This document shows positions 16,358-27,248 of a stretch of 64,000 nt of DNA, one piece after another. Below the pieces are notes generated by a model, which did not search any database, had not been told where the DNA came from, and saw nothing but the letters and a program-made list of their open reading frames with translations. The position numbers were made by a program, and so were the translations under genes. Source of the stretch: Palsa-504 sp963839095 (lineage in GTDB: Bacteria; Actinomycetota; Actinomycetes; Streptosporangiales; Streptosporangiaceae); contig CAWIUF010000068.1 in NCBI GenBank assembly GCA_963839095.1, positions 266,563-330,562 of the forward strand, written 5' to 3'. Each line of letters starts with the position of its first letter. Position 1 is the first letter of the stretch.

Positions 16358-17496
16358 ATGAGCGACATGGAAGAGACCGAGGGCACCGAGGGCCCGGTCG
16401 CGCCGCACCGGGTGATCGGCACTCCCCCGCCCTCGCCGCGCCTGCTCGGCTCGACCGCGGTCGACCGGATCGACCGCGGTTGCCGACGATCGCGAGCGCA
16501 TGCCGTCCATGGCCGACGAAGAGGAGATCGTCGGCGAGCCGCACTACGTCGGCCTGCCGCCGGACGACCCGAAGGTGGTCGTGCACGGCAAGCGGGCCGA
16601 GCGGGTCGTCGCGGCCTGCTTCACGCTCGCGTTCTTCACCGGCTGCGCCTTCGTGGCCGCCTACGTCGGCATCGGCGTGGGCACGGTCGACAAGACCCTG
16701 CGGTCCAACCTGGGCCTGGGCACCACGCTGGCGGTCACGCTGCTGCTGCTCGGCACGGGCGCGCTGATCTGGGTCCGGCACCTGATGCCGGACGTCGAGC
16801 TGACCGAGGAGCGGCACGACCTGCGCTCCGACGAGGCGGACCGGCAGCAGTTCCAGGAAGTCTTCAAGGACGGCGTAGCGTACAGCCAGTTCGTCAAGCG
16901 GCCGCTGATCAGGCGGACGCTGATGCTGGGCACGCTGCCGCTGCTCGCCGCGCCCATCGTGCTGCTGCGCGACACCGGGCCGAAGCCCGGCACCAGCCTG
17001 CGGCACACCGTGTGGAGCCCGGGCCGCCGGCTGCTGGTCTACGGCACCAACCAGCCGATCACCCCGGCCGACTTCAGCGCGCCGGGCAGCATGATCACGA
17101 TCGTGCCCGACGGGTTCCAGGACAACGACGACGACGCTGACCAAGGCCGCCGTCGTCCTGATCAAGTTCCGCCCGGGCGAACTGGATATTCCCACCCGGA
17201 CGCAGGGGAGTACGCTGGTAGGCACGATGAACTGGACAGTCGACAACATCGTCGCCTACTCCAAGATCTGCACGCACGTGGGTTGCCCGGTGGGGCTGTA
17301 CGAGCAGACGACGCACCACCTCCTGTGCCCGTGCCACCAGTCCACCTTCGACGCGGCCAAGGGCGCCGAGGTCGTCTTCGGCCCGGCCGCCCGGCCGCTG
17401 CCCCAGCTGCCGCTGACCACGGACTCGTCGGGGTACCTGGTGGCCAAGAGCGACTTCAACGAGCCCGTCGGCCCGAGTTTCTGGGAGCGCGGATGA
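16358..17496 (+). CDS. qcrA: Rieske iron-sulfur subunit of the bc1 complex, two frameshifts
   Basis: Actinobacterial-type Rieske protein with three membrane helices (about 16605-16670, 16710-16770 and 16910-16970) and a C-terminal [2Fe-2S] domain carrying CTHVGCP and CPCHQSTFD. Two extra bases disrupt reading: one at about 16475 (VDRID must join AVADDRERM) and one at about 17136 (FQDNDD must join TLTKAAVVLIKF). After removing both, the protein is 378 aa, normal for the family. Start ATG 16358 (MSDMEETEG), 7 bp after qcrC; the stop overlaps the qcrB start (ATGA). Confidence 0.92.
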
Positions 17497-19235
17497 GTAC
17501 CGACACCGATTTCGACGTCCCGAAGGCGCTGAGCGGCACGGGCAGCTTCCTGGACGACCGGTTCCACGGGGCGCGCGGCCTGCGGGTGCTGATGCGCAAG
17601 GTCTTCCCCGACCACTGGTCGTTCATGCTCGGCGAGATCGCGCTGTGGTCGTTCGTCATCCTGCTGCTGACCGGGACCTTCCTGTCGCTGTTCTTCGTGC
17701 CGTCGATGAACCAGGTGACCTACCACGGCTCGTACATCAAGCTCGACGGCATCCGGGTGAGCGAGGCCTACCAGTCGGCCCTGAACATCACCTTCGACGT
17801 CCGCGGCGGGCTGCTGATCAGGCAGATCCACCACTGGGCGGCCGACCTGTTCATGGCCGCGCTGATCATCCACATGCTGCGGGTGTTCTTCACCGGCGCC
17901 TACCGCAAGCCGCGCGAGATCAACTGGCTGATCGGCATCGGGCTGTTCACGCTCGGGCCTGCTCGAGGGCCTGTTCGGCTACTCGCTCCCGGACGACCAG
18001 CTGTCCGGCGCGGGCCTGCGGATCTTCGAGGGCGCCCTGCAGGGCATCCCGATCGTCGGCACCTACCTGGCGTTCTTCCTGTTCGGCGGGCCGTTCCCCG
18101 GGCACGACATCGTGCCGCGGATGTACATCATCCACGTGCTGCTGATCCCGGGCATCCTGCTGGCGCTCATCAGCGCCCACCTGTTCATCATGTTCCACCA
18201 GAAGCACACGCAGATGCCGGCCAAGGGGAACACCGAGAAGAACGTGAACGGCCAGCCGTTCTTCCCGTACTTCATGGCCAAGGGCGGCGCCTGGTTCTTC
18301 TTCATCTTCGGCGCGCTGGTCCTGCTGGCGACGTTCGCCCAGATCAACCCGATCTGGACCTACGGGCCGTACTCGCCGGTGGCCATCTCGTCGGCGTCCC
18401 AGCCCGACTTCTACATGGGCATCCTGGAGGGCTCGCTGCGCGTCATGCCCGCCTGGGAGATCAACTTCCTCGGGCATACGCTGTCGCTGAGCGTGCTCAT
18501 CCCGTTCGCGCTGCCGCTCGGCATCGTGCTGGGCGGGGCCGCGGCGTGGCCGTTCTTCGAGCAGTGGGCCACCGGGGACAAGTCGATCCACAACATCAAC
18601 GACCGGCCGCGGAACGCCGCCGGCGCGGACCGCGACCGGGGTGGCCGTGATGACGTTCTACGGCGTGCTGTGGGCCGAGGGCGCGAACGACGTCATCGCC
18701 AACAAGCTGCAGATCCCGCTGTACACGATCACCTGGATCGCGCGCTTCGCGGTCTTCCTCGGGCCCGCTGTTCGCCTACCTCCTCACCAAACGGATCTGC
18801 CTCGGCCTGCAGCGCAAGGACGCCGAGGAACTGCTGCACGGCTACGAGTCCGGCATCATCCGGCAGCTGCCGAACGGCGAGTTCATCGAGGTGCACCAGC
18901 CGGTGGACGAGGAGAAGCGGGCGGTGCTCGAGGCCAAGCCGGTGCCCGCGCTGCTGCCCGCGCCCGGCTCCGAGGACGCCAACGGCGTGCCCGCGCCGGG
19001 CTCGCGCGGGGCTCTCGGCTGGGCCCGCGGCGTCGCCAACCGGGCCTTCGCCGAGACCATCCCGCTCGAGACCAACGGGCACGGGAACGGGCACGGCAAC
19101 GGGCACGAGCTGGAATCCGGTGAGGAGCACGCGGCCGTCGGGTCCGGCGCATCAGCCGGGTCCGTCTCGTCGGGCGGCCACGGGCAGCTTCCGGCCGGCG
19201 ACGCGGCGGAGGAAGAGCGCCCCGAAGGCGGCTGA
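17493..19235 (+). CDS. qcrB: Cytochrome b subunit of the bc1 complex, three frameshifts
   Basis: Quinol-oxidising membrane subunit. Haem-binding helices show HHWAADLFMAALIIHMLRVF and HVLLIPGILLALISAHLF, and the quinol-site helix carries the GHDIVPRMYIIH region (PEWY-type loop diverged as in actinobacteria). Extra bases at about 17958 (TLG/LLEGLFGYSLPDD), 18631 (NAAGA/TATGVAVMTFYG) and 18772 (FLGP/LFAYLLTKR) break the frame; corrected length is 579 aa. The C-terminal tail is a Gly/His/Asn-rich, probably disordered extension. Start ATG 17493 overlaps the qcrA stop. Confidence 0.93.
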
Positions 19236-19240
19236 GCCCG

Positions 19241-20887
19241 TTAGCTCCGGGGCACGGAACGCTTCCTGGTGACCTGCCGCAGCCACGACATGGCTGCGCG
19301 CAGGTCACCGTCGTTTAGGAGGTAGGTGACCAGGCCGAACACGACGGTGGCGGCGACCGCCGCGAGGGCGGCCACCGCGGCGGCCAGCAGCTTGTGGCTC
19401 GCCGGCAGGGCCAGCGTGAGGCCCGCGCCGGCCGCCGCCCCGGCGATACCGGCGGCCGCCCCCGCCAGTGTCGCGCGGCCAGTGCCGCGGACGGCCTCGG
19501 CCCCGCGGATCCGGCGGGCCGCGAGCACCAGCGGGACGGCCACCACCGTCTGGCCGATGGTGTTGCCCAGGGCCAGCGCGGCCACCACCAGGCGGGGCGG
19601 CACGAGCTCGGCCAGCACCACGTCCGCCACGATCACCACGAGCCAGCTGCCGGCCACCGCCGCGGCCGCGATCTTGAGCCGGCCGAGGACCATCATCACC
19701 CGCGACATGTTCGCGATGACGCCAAACCCGACCAGCCCGGGAGCGAACAGGGCCAGCCCGGCGATCAGCTCAGGTACCTGGTCCGGCTCGTGGGCCAGGA
19801 CGTGGGCGGCGGGACCGGCGATGGCCGCCGTGACGGCCGCCCCGAGCCAGCTGACCAGCAGCACCGCCCGGGTGGAGCCGGCGCAGGTCCGGTCGAAGAC
19901 GTGCCCCTCGCGCGCGGCGAGCACCGGGAACGCGCTGACCGCGACGGACAGGGCCAGCACGCCGTTCACCGAGTTGAACACCTGCCAGCCGTAGTTCAGC
20001 AGGACCACCGCGCCGGTCTCGCCGCGGCCGTTGGCCAGCACCAGGGCCACCACGATGGACAGGTCGTAGGCGATGATCTCGATGACCCCGATCAGCGCCA
20101 GTCCCCCGGCCTGGCGCGCCACCCCCGGCGGGAACCGCAGCCGGGGCCGGAACGTCAGGTGCAGCCGCCAGGTCGGCAGGGCGGCCACCGCGACCAGCGC
20201 GGCGACGCCCAGCGTGGTGCCGACCGACAAGATGAGCTCGGCGCTCAGCGGCAGCCGGGACAGCGGGAGGTCCTTGTCCAGGGGCGCGAAGGCCAGGTAG
20301 GCGGAGATGACCACCAGGCTGGAGATGGCCGGCCCCAGGGCCGGGCCGGAGAAGCGGCGGTGGGCCTGCAGCAGCCCGTACAGGACGACCGAGATCCCGG
20401 ACAAGATGATCTGCGGGGCGAAGACCACGAGCATGTCGCTGGTCACCGCGACCACGTCGGACCGGACGCAGTGCGCCTGCGCGTTGGCGGGGTTGAGCAG
20501 TCCCGCGATCGGGCCGGCGGCGGCCGCGACACCGATGGTCAGCGGCAGCAAGATGATGACGGACCAGGTCAGCAACGCCGAGGAGACCTCGCTGACCCTG
20601 GCCTTCTCCCGGGGGTCATGGGCGGATCGTTCGGCCGACCGGGCCAGCACCGGGACCATGGCGCTGGTCAGGGCGCCGCCCAGGACCAGCTCGTAGACCA
20701 GGTTGGGGACCTGGTTCGCGGTGACGTAGGCGGTGCCCAGGCAGCTCGCGCCGACCCGCTGCGAGAACACCAGCGTGCGGGCGAGGCCGAGGACCCGGGA
20801 CAGGACCGTCAGGCCGGCGATCACGGCCGCGCCGCGGGCGATGCCCGCGGCGTGTCCCGGCGGCAGATCCTGGTCGGCTACCGGCAT
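19241..20887 (-). CDS. MurJ-family lipid flippase
   Basis: Polytopic membrane protein of 548 aa with about 14 hydrophobic segments, of the MVF/MurJ family that flips lipid-linked cell-wall precursors. Seen: SRVLGLARTLVFSQRVG in the first helix, NQVPNLVYELVLGGALTSAMVPVL in helix 2 and LLQAHRRFSGPALGPAISS in the middle, all typical. It lacks the kinase-like domain of mycobacterial MurJ and is not with other mur genes, so it may be a secondary copy or act on another polyprenyl-linked substrate. It converges with qcrB, 5 bp apart. Confidence 0.82.
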   Translation of the reverse strand: MPVADQDLPPGHAAGIARGAAVIAGLTVLSRVLGLARTLVFSQRVGASCLGTAYVTANQVPNLVYELVLGGALTSAMVPVLARSAERSAHDPREKARVSEVSSALLTWSVIILLPLTIGVAAAAGPIAGLLNPANAQAHCVRSDVVAVTSDMLVVFAPQIILSGISVVLYGLLQAHRRFSGPALGPAISSLVVISAYLAFAPLDKDLPLSRLPLSAELILSVGTTLGVAALVAVAALPTWRLHLTFRPRLRFPPGVARQAGGLALIGVIEIIAYDLSIVVALVLANGRGETGAVVLLNYGWQVFNSVNGVLALSVAVSAFPVLAAREGHVFDRTCAGSTRAVLLVSWLGAAVTAAIAGPAAHVLAHEPDQVPELIAGLALFAPGLVGFGVIANMSRVMMVLGRLKIAAAAVAGSWLVVIVADVVLAELVPPRLVVAALALGNTIGQTVVAVPLVLAARRIRGAEAVRGTGRATLAGAAAGIAGAAAGAGLTLALPASHKLLAAAVAALAAVAATVVFGLVTYLLNDGDLRAAMSWLRQVTRKRSVPRS

Positions 20888-20904
20888 GTATGCATGACGC
20901 CCAG

Positions 20905-20930
20905 CCGGGCCGGCGGGTGTACCGGCCCGG
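20905..20930 (-). terminator. Stem-loop after the ABC exporter operon
   Basis: Perfect 9-bp inverted repeat CCGGGCCGG / CCGGCCCGG with an 8-base loop, starting about 20 bp after the permease stop at 20952 and before the flippase gene. It lacks a T tract, as is common in high-GC actinomycetes. It probably ends the exporter operon transcript. Confidence 0.5.
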
Positions 20931-20951
20931 AACCCTGATTCCTTGCCCTGC

Positions 20952-21730
20952 TCAGGCGGGCTCTCCCTTAAGGGTGAAGGACGACAGCAGGCTGACCGCC
21001 AGGAGCAGGGCCGCGGCCGTGACGATGATGCCCATCACCACGGATGTTAGTACGCCCAGGCCCGCTTGCAGGGCCGGGTCGGTGACGAAACCGCCGGCGA
21101 TGCCCAGGCCGTAGTGGCTCACCGACAGCAGCCGGGCCCCGCTCACGAAGTTGGCCAGCAGCACCTCCCAGACCAGCACGTAGAGCAGGCCGACGGCGAT
21201 CGCGCGGGTGGTCGCCACCGAGACCATGACGAAGATCGCGTTGTAGATCACCGAGCAGGCCAGCGCCCCGACGAACAGGCCGGTGGCGAACTGGCCGGTG
21301 CCGATGCTGACCAGGCCGCCGGGCTGGCCGTCCGGAGGCGGCGCGCTGCCGCCGCCCGCGATCAGGGCGGCGATGAGCTCGGGGACCGCGGCGAAGACGA
21401 TGGTGAGCCCGGTCGCGACGAGGAACTTGGTGGCCACCACCGAGGACCGGCGGACCGGCGTGGCCAGCAGGTGGACGATGCTGCCGTCGTCGACCTCGGC
21501 GCCGAGCACGCTGGTGCCGATGATCAGCGCGGTGAGCGGCAGCAGGACCGAGAAGCCGAACGTGCCCAGGACGTGCGACGGCCACGGCCGCACGGCGCGT
21601 GGGTGGCCTTCAGCGCCACGGTGAGCAAGATCAGGACCGCGGCGGGGATGGCGAACAGCAGCGCCCGCTTGCGGCTCAGGGTGGCGCGCAGGGTGATCCG
21701 GGCGACCGTGGGGTTGACCAGGCCGGACAT
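20952..21730 (-). CDS. ABC exporter permease, fourth gene of operon, one frameshift
   Basis: ABC-2 type membrane permease with about six hydrophobic segments. It begins MSGLVNPTVARITLRATLSRKR at ATG 21730, 20 bp after the upstream ATPase stop. The first 45 residues are in one frame and the remainder (PWPSHVLGTFGFSVLLPL onward) in another; restoring one missing base near 21596 joins them and gives 259 aa. It pairs with the ATPase gene at 21751-22660. Substrate unknown; such exporters often export lipids, peptides or drugs. Confidence 0.82.
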
Positions 21731-21750
21731 GGGTGCTCCTTGGAGTCGGT

Positions 21751-22660
21751 TCAGCTGGCGACGAGGTAGGCGAAGACGCTTTCCAGGGACTCATCGGCCG
21801 GCAGCACCTCGCGCAGCCGGATCCCGTGGTGGCGGGCCAGCACCGCGATGTCCCGGCAGAACGCGCCGTAGTCCGAGGTCCGTACCTGCAGCCCGGCCCG
21901 GCTCAGCTCCACGGCGGTCACGGCGGGCCGGCCGATCAGCGCGCCGCCGAGCAGGCGGTCGTCGGAGGAGCGCACCGTGAACACGTGCGGCCTGCTCGTC
22001 ATCAGCCGCCGGATCGCGCGGAAGTCGCCCGAGGCGGCCAGCCGCCCGGCCACCACCACCTGGATGATGCCGGACAGCCGCTCGACCTCCTCCAGGATGT
22101 GCGAGCTGAACAGGATCGTCCGGCCCTCGCTGCCGAGCTTGTCGAGCAGGTCCATCATGTGCAGCCGCTGCCGCGGGTCCATCCCGTTGAACGGCTCGTC
22201 GAGCACCAGGATCTCCGGGTCGTGGACGAGCGCCGCGGCCACCTTGATCCGCTGGCGCATGCCCTTGGAGTAGGTGGCGATCTTGCGGTCCGCCGCGGCG
22301 CCCATGTCGAGCAGGCTGATCGCCCGGGCCGCGGCGGCGGCCGGGTCGCCGAGCTCGTGCAGCCGCGCGGTCGCGGTGACGAACTGCTCCGCCGGTCAGG
22401 AAGGCGTACACCGAGTCGCGTTCGGGGACCAGGCCGACCTGCCGGTACATGGCCGGGCGGTGCCAGCTGGGCTGGCCCGCCACGGTGAGCTCACCGCGGG
22501 ACGGCGGCAGGAAGCCGGCGATCATGTGCATGATCGTCGACTTGCCCGCGCCGTTCGGCCCGAGCAGCCCGGTGACACCGGGCCCGATGGACATGGTGAC
22601 GTCGTTGACGGCGACCACGTTGCCGTACCAGCGCGAGACGTTGCGCAGTTCGATGGTCAT
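21751..22660 (-). CDS. ABC exporter ATPase, third gene of operon, one frameshift
   Basis: Cytoplasmic nucleotide-binding subunit. Walker A is GPNGAGKST (about residue 36), the ABC signature is YSKGMRQR and Walker B is ILVLDEPFNGMDP, followed by SSHILEEVERL with the H-loop. The reading shifts at about 22390, where FLTG must join EQFVTATA; one G too many in GGCGGAG explains it. Corrected length 302 aa. ATG 22660 overlaps the stop of the upstream permease (ATGA). Confidence 0.87.
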
Positions 22661-23551
22661 GCCTGGCTCACCTTCCGGTATCGCGCGGCCAGGCCCGGCG
22701 AGGCAGGCCGCGAGCAGGACCACCGCCAGGACCCCGTAGAGCGGCCCGTAGCGGCCTGGATCGGCGACGAGGCCGGCTGCCGGGTCGCCGCCGAGCCAGA
22801 CGCGCACCCCGTCGAGGATGGTGAACGGGCTGAAGAGCCCGGCGATCCGCGCCCCGGTGGAGGGGACCTTCGTGCCTCCCTCGGCGTCGATCAGCAGCAG
22901 GGCGAGGAAGAACGTCAGGATGCAGGAGATGGCGACGATCCCGGTCGAGTACGCGCGGCGGCCGGTGAGGCAGGCCAGCACCAGCCCGATCGCCGCGAAC
23001 AGCACGGCCCACATCAGGCCCACGCCCAGCCCGGGGATCAGCGCCCTGGTCTGCGCCCAGATGGCCGAGCCGCCCTTGGCCGACGCGATCGTGCCCACGT
23101 ACAGGATGAGCAGCGGCACCTCGATCAGGATGAGGAGCGCGGCGGTCAGCGCGAGGTACTTGGCCAGCGGGTAGTCGCCGCGTCGCAGCGGCCGGCAGAA
23201 GTACAGCGGCAGGACGCGGCTGCGCAGGTCCCGGGAGACGAGCTCGGGCGCCTGGGCGGCGATGAAGATGATGACCACGGCCGCCCGCAGGCTCGGGACG
23301 TAGACGTCGTAGCCGAAGAGCCGCTGGTTGCCGCGGGCCACCGCGAACGCGTTCACCAGCGCGGGCAGGCACATCGCGATGAACGCGAGCACCGGGATGA
23401 TCTTGCCCTTCAGGCCGCGGCCGATGCCGAACGCGGACCGGAAGCTGTGCCAGGTCAGGGCCTTGACGATCTGGGCCCGGCCCAGCCGGGGGCCGTCGTA
23501 GCCGCGGTAGCCGAGGTCGTGGATGACCCCGGCGGCCTGCGTGTCAGGCAT
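22657..23551 (-). CDS. ABC exporter permease, second gene of operon, one frameshift near its end
   Basis: ABC-2 type permease with about six membrane segments, starting MPDTQAAGVIHDLGYRGYDGP at ATG 23551; the YRxYDGPRLGR pattern is common in actinobacterial exporters that sit with two ATPases. One extra base in the G run at about 22695 hides the natural end; removing it gives LAARYRKVSQA and a stop that overlaps the next ATPase start. Corrected length 297 aa. The start overlaps the upstream ATPase by 8 bp. Confidence 0.83.
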
Positions 23552-24542
23552 GCTGCGCCTCCTCCTCGTCGCGGAACAGCTCCTCGACCTGGTGCCGCCG
23601 CTGCTCCAGGCGGCACAGCGGCAGCGCGAGATCGGCCACGCAGTCCCGCACCACGTCGTAGGTGTCGTCTCCGCCCAGCGGCACCAGCAGGGTCCGGCCC
23701 TGGCCGGTGCCGGACTGGCTCGTGCCGCCGCGCTGGACGGTGGCCACGAGGCCGCGAGCGGCCAGCTCAGCCTGCAGCCGGGCCAGGCCCTCCTCCACCT
23801 CCACCGCGAGGACCTGGCTCGCCTGGGTGAAGCTGGTGATCGAGGCGGCCCGCAGCAGCCGGCCGCCCTCGATCGCGACCAGGTGGTCGCAGATCCGCTC
23901 GATCTCGCCGAGCAGGTGGGAGGCGACGACGATGGAGATGCCGAACTCCGTGCCGATCCGCCCGATCAGCTCGAGCATGGCGGTGCGCCCGGCCGGGTCG
24001 AGCCCGTTGGTCGGCTCGTCGAGCAGCAGGAGCCGGGGCGCGCCGACCAGGGCCTGGGCCAGCTTCACCCGCTGCTTCATGCCGGTGGAGTAGGTGCCGA
24101 TCAGCCGGTAGCGCTCCTCGTGCAGGCCGACGTGCCGCAGCGACTCGGCGGCGCGTTCCTTGGCCACCGTGGGCGGCAGCCCGGAGATCCGGCCCAGGTG
24201 AGTGACGAACTCGGTCGCGGTCACGTCGGGCGGGAGGCAGTCGTGCTCGGGCATGTAGCCGAGCAGCATCCTGATCTCCTCGCCGCTGGCCGTGCAGTCG
24301 CGGCCGAGCACCCGGGCCTGGCCCCGGGTCGGCGCGATGAGGCCGAGCAGGATCTTGATCAGGGTGGACTTGCCCGCGCCGTTGGCGCCGACCAGGCCGG
24401 TGACGCCGGGGGCGAAGGAGACGGTCAGGCCGTCGAGCGCCGTCACCTCGCCGGGGTAGGTCTTGGTCAGTCCCCTGATCTCGATGACCGGGGCCTCGAT
24501 GACGGCAGCCCCGGCGGGCGGGACGGCCTCGGTGGATGGCAT
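23544..24542 (-). CDS. ABC exporter ATPase, first gene of operon
   Basis: Intact 332-aa ATPase. Walker A GANGAGKST (about residue 55), ABC signature YSTGMKQR, Walker B LLLLDEPTNGLDP and SHLLGEIERI are all present; a C-terminal extension of about 100 residues after the nucleotide-binding domain is likely regulatory. First gene of the four-gene exporter operon (ATPase, permease, ATPase, permease), divergent from the two-component system genes by 150 bp. Two ATPases with two permeases suggests either a heterotetrameric exporter or two related exporters expressed together. Confidence 0.9.
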   Translation of the reverse strand: MPSTEAVPPAGAAVIEAPVIEIRGLTKTYPGEVTALDGLTVSFAPGVTGLVGANGAGKSTLIKILLGLIAPTRGQARVLGRDCTASGEEIRMLLGYMPEHDCLPPDVTATEFVTHLGRISGLPPTVAKERAAESLRHVGLHEERYRLIGTYSTGMKQRVKLAQALVGAPRLLLLDEPTNGLDPAGRTAMLELIGRIGTEFGISIVVASHLLGEIERICDHLVAIEGGRLLRAASITSFTQASQVLAVEVEEGLARLQAELAARGLVATVQRGGTSQSGTGQGRTLLVPLGGDDTYDVVRDCVADLALPLCRLEQRRHQVEELFRDEEEAQHA

Positions 24543-24694
24543 GTGTGTTACCGTGCCAGGGCGGAGCAGGCCAGGGCATCGGCCGCCAGGGTGAACTCTC
24601 CTCGTCGCGCGGGACCGCGCCCGGGTGCGCGTTGCCGTGCGGCGTACGCCTGCAGGATGACGCCCGCTCCGGCGATGACGGTTACGGTGGATCC

Positions 24695-26053
24695 GTGCGC
24701 ACCATTTCGGGGGTTCCGCCCGCGCGGCCGCGGCCGCCGCTGACCAAGCGGCTCGGTTCCCGGCACTGGGCGGCGCTGGACTACGTCGCCGGCGCGGTGT
24801 TCGGCCTGATCCTGCTGACCACCATCAGGCGTAGCCTGGTCCAGGCCATCGAGAACCCCTACGGGCTCGTGCCCTACCATCCGCTCGCGCTGACCTGGCC
24901 GCTGGCCCTCTTCCTGGTCGTCATGATGGTAGTGGCGGTCGGCATGCGCCGCCGCCGCCCGGCGTTCATGCTCGGCCTCTGCTGGCCGGCTCGGTCGTGG
25001 TGACCGCGCTGACCGGCCCCGAGGTCGGCGCGCTGGCCTACTTCCTGCCCGTCGCCTACGTGCTCTACCTGGTCGCGGCGACCTACGAGCACCGGCAGGT
25101 CGCGGTGCGCGTGCTCATCGCCGTGTTCGCCACGCTGCTGACCGACGGGGTGCTCCTCCACCTGACCGGACCCGGCTTCGACTTCAGCGGGCCGATCGTC
25201 CCGGCCGCGCTGTGCGTGATCATCGCCTGGTTCACCGGCTACATCGTGCGGCAGCGGCGCCGGTACGCGGTCCGGCTGCAGGACGAGGCGGCCAGCAAGG
25301 CGGTCGCCGAGGAGCGCTGCGCATCGCCAGGGAACTGCACGACGTGGTGGCGCACAGCATGAGCGTCATCGCGGTCCAGGCGGGCTACGGCCAGTACGTC
25401 ATCGACACCCAGCCCGCCGACGCGCGCACCGCCCTCGGCGCCATCCAGGCCACCAGCCGGGAGGCCCTGGACGAGATGCGCCGGATGCTCGGCGCGCTGC
25501 GCCAGGCCGACGAGAGCGATGCCGGGCTGCGGGGCAACCGGGACGACGCCGGCCCGGTCACCGGGACAGCCGAGGCCGCTGACGGCGGGGGCGGCGACGG
25601 GGCGGCTCCGCTGTTCCCGGCGCCCGGGCTGGCCGACCTGGACCGGCTGATCTCCCGCACCGCGAGGCCGGCGTCCGGGTCGACGTGACCCGCTGCGGGC
25701 AGGTCCGGGAGCTGCCCGCCAGCATCGACCGGTCGGCCTACCGGATCGTCCAGGAGGCGCTGACCAACGTGGTCAAGCACGCGCGGACGAGCGCGTGCCA
25801 GGTGCTGATCGGCTACGGCCGGGAGGAACTGGTGCTCGAGGTGACCGACAACGGCGCCGGGCTGCCCGCGATGGCCCTGGCGGGGGACGTCGCCCCGCAT
25901 CACGGCCTTCAGGACGCCATCGGCGGGAGCGGGCACGGGATCATCGGGATGCGCGAGCGGGTGAGCCTGCTCAGCGGGGAGTTCAGCGCCGGGCCGCTGC
26001 CTGGTTACGGCTTCCAGGTCAGTGCGCACATTCCGCTGCCGCAGGGAAAGTGA
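24695..26053 (+). CDS. NarL-system-type sensor histidine kinase, three frameshifts
   Basis: Membrane histidine kinase of the HisKA_3 group. Four to five N-terminal membrane segments, then the phosphoacceptor ARELHDVVAHSMSVI, the N-box YRIVQEALTNVVKHA and the G-boxes VTDNGAG and GHGIIGMRERV. Reading is broken at about 24979, 25317 and 25661; each is repaired by restoring one base (for example ERC... becomes ERLRIARELHD), giving 453 aa. Start GTG 24695. The response-regulator gene follows after 5 bp, and the exporter operon is divergent, a common arrangement in which the kinase controls the exporter. Confidence 0.87.
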
Positions 26054-26058
26054 CCGGC

Positions 26059-26832
26059 ATGACGCTACGGGTGGTGGTGGCCGACGATCAGGCCCTGGTC
26101 CGGGTGGGCTTCTGCGGCATCATCGCGGCCACGCCGGGCTTCGCGGTGGTCGGCGAGGCGGGTAACGGCGCCGAGGCGGTCGAGGCGGCCCGGCAGGCCA
26201 AGCCCGACGTCATCTTGATGGACGTGCGGATGCCGGTCATGGACGGCATCGAGGCGACCCGGCGGATCACCGAGAGCACGGACGTGCGGGCGCTCATCCT
26301 GACCACCTTCGACCTGGACGAGTACGTCTTCGCCGCGCTGCGCGCCGGGGCGAGCGGCTTCCTGCTCAAGGACACCCTGCCGGCCGACCTGCTCACCGCT
26401 ATCCGGGTGGTCGCCGGCGGCGACGCGCTGCTCGCGCCCAGCGTCACCCGGCGCCTGATCGGCGAGTTCGCCCGGACCTCACCGGGCGCCGCTCCCCCGC
26501 CGGGTTCGCCGCCCGGTGAGCCCGAGCCGGCCAGTGCCGGGCCCCGGCACGAGGCCAGGGAGCGGCTGCGGCGGGTGCTGACCGAGCGCGAGTTCGAGGT
26601 GCTCGCGATGGTGGCCCGCGGGCTGTCCAACGCGGAGATCGCCGAGGAGCTGACGATCAGCCCGGCTACCGCCAAGACCCACGTGGCCCACCTGCTGACC
26701 AAACTGGACGCCAGGGACCGCATCCAGCTGGTCATCATCGCCTACCAGTCGGAGCTGGCCCGGGGGGAAGTGTCAGCCCGGGGGGACGACCCTCCGGAGC
26801 CCCCCGGTGCGCTTCGCGCCCCGCTGTGGTGA
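26059..26832 (+). CDS. NarL/FixJ-family response regulator
   Basis: Intact partner of the kinase. Receiver domain (1-120) with ADDQ, phosphoacceptor Asp in ILMDVRMP and Lys in LLKDTLP; a Pro/Glu-rich linker (about 146-170); and a LuxR-type helix-turn-helix (LTEREFEVLAMVARGLSNAEIAEEL, about 174-198, with SPATAKTHVAHLLTKL after it). Start ATG 26059, 5 bp after the kinase stop. Predicted DNA-binding activator; targets likely include the divergent exporter operon. Confidence 0.92.
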   Translation: MTLRVVVADDQALVRVGFCGIIAATPGFAVVGEAGNGAEAVEAARQAKPDVILMDVRMPVMDGIEATRRITESTDVRALILTTFDLDEYVFAALRAGASGFLLKDTLPADLLTAIRVVAGGDALLAPSVTRRLIGEFARTSPGAAPPPGSPPGEPEPASAGPRHEARERLRRVLTEREFEVLAMVARGLSNAEIAEELTISPATAKTHVAHLLTKLDARDRIQLVIIAYQSELARGEVSARGDDPPEPPGALRAPLW

Positions 26833-26843
26833 GCGCCGTGTGG

Positions 26844-27239
26844 TTAGTGGGAGAAGTTGCCGCGGTAGTACTCGAAGACGAAGCCGATGGCGGCGACCAT
26901 GGTGAACAGGCAGCCGATCAGGAAGAGCCACCAGCCGACGGCGAAGCCGACCGAGGCGGTCGCCGCGGCCAGGCCCATCCAGAGCGGCCACCAGCTGTGC
27001 GGGCTGAAGAACCCGATCTCGCCGGTGCCCTGCTCGACCTCGCCTACGTTGTCGTCCTCCGGGCGCTTGGGCAGGCGGCGGCCGGTGAACAGTACATAGA
27101 AGCCGGTGAGCAGGGCCAGCCCGACCGCGAACGCGAGCGCGGCGGTGCCCGTCACCTCCTTCGAGGTGTACCAGTACACGATGTCCGCGCCACCGAAGAA
27201 GATGCCGCAGCCGAGGAACAGCCAGCCTTCGACCTTCAT
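26844..27239 (-). CDS. ctaF: Cytochrome c oxidase subunit IV, actinobacterial
   Basis: Small membrane subunit of the actinobacterial aa3 oxidase (131 aa, four membrane segments). Features: MKVEGWLFLGCGIFFGGADIVYWYTSKE at the start, FYVLFTGRRLPKRPEDD in the middle and a C-terminal FEYYRGNFSH, all typical of CtaF. It is 9 bp downstream of ctaD and converges with the response regulator gene. Confidence 0.92.
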   Translation of the reverse strand: MKVEGWLFLGCGIFFGGADIVYWYTSKEVTGTAALAFAVGLALLTGFYVLFTGRRLPKRPEDDNVGEVEQGTGEIGFFSPHSWWPLWMGLAAATASVGFAVGWWLFLIGCLFTMVAAIGFVFEYYRGNFSH

Positions 27240-27248
27240 CTGGGAAAC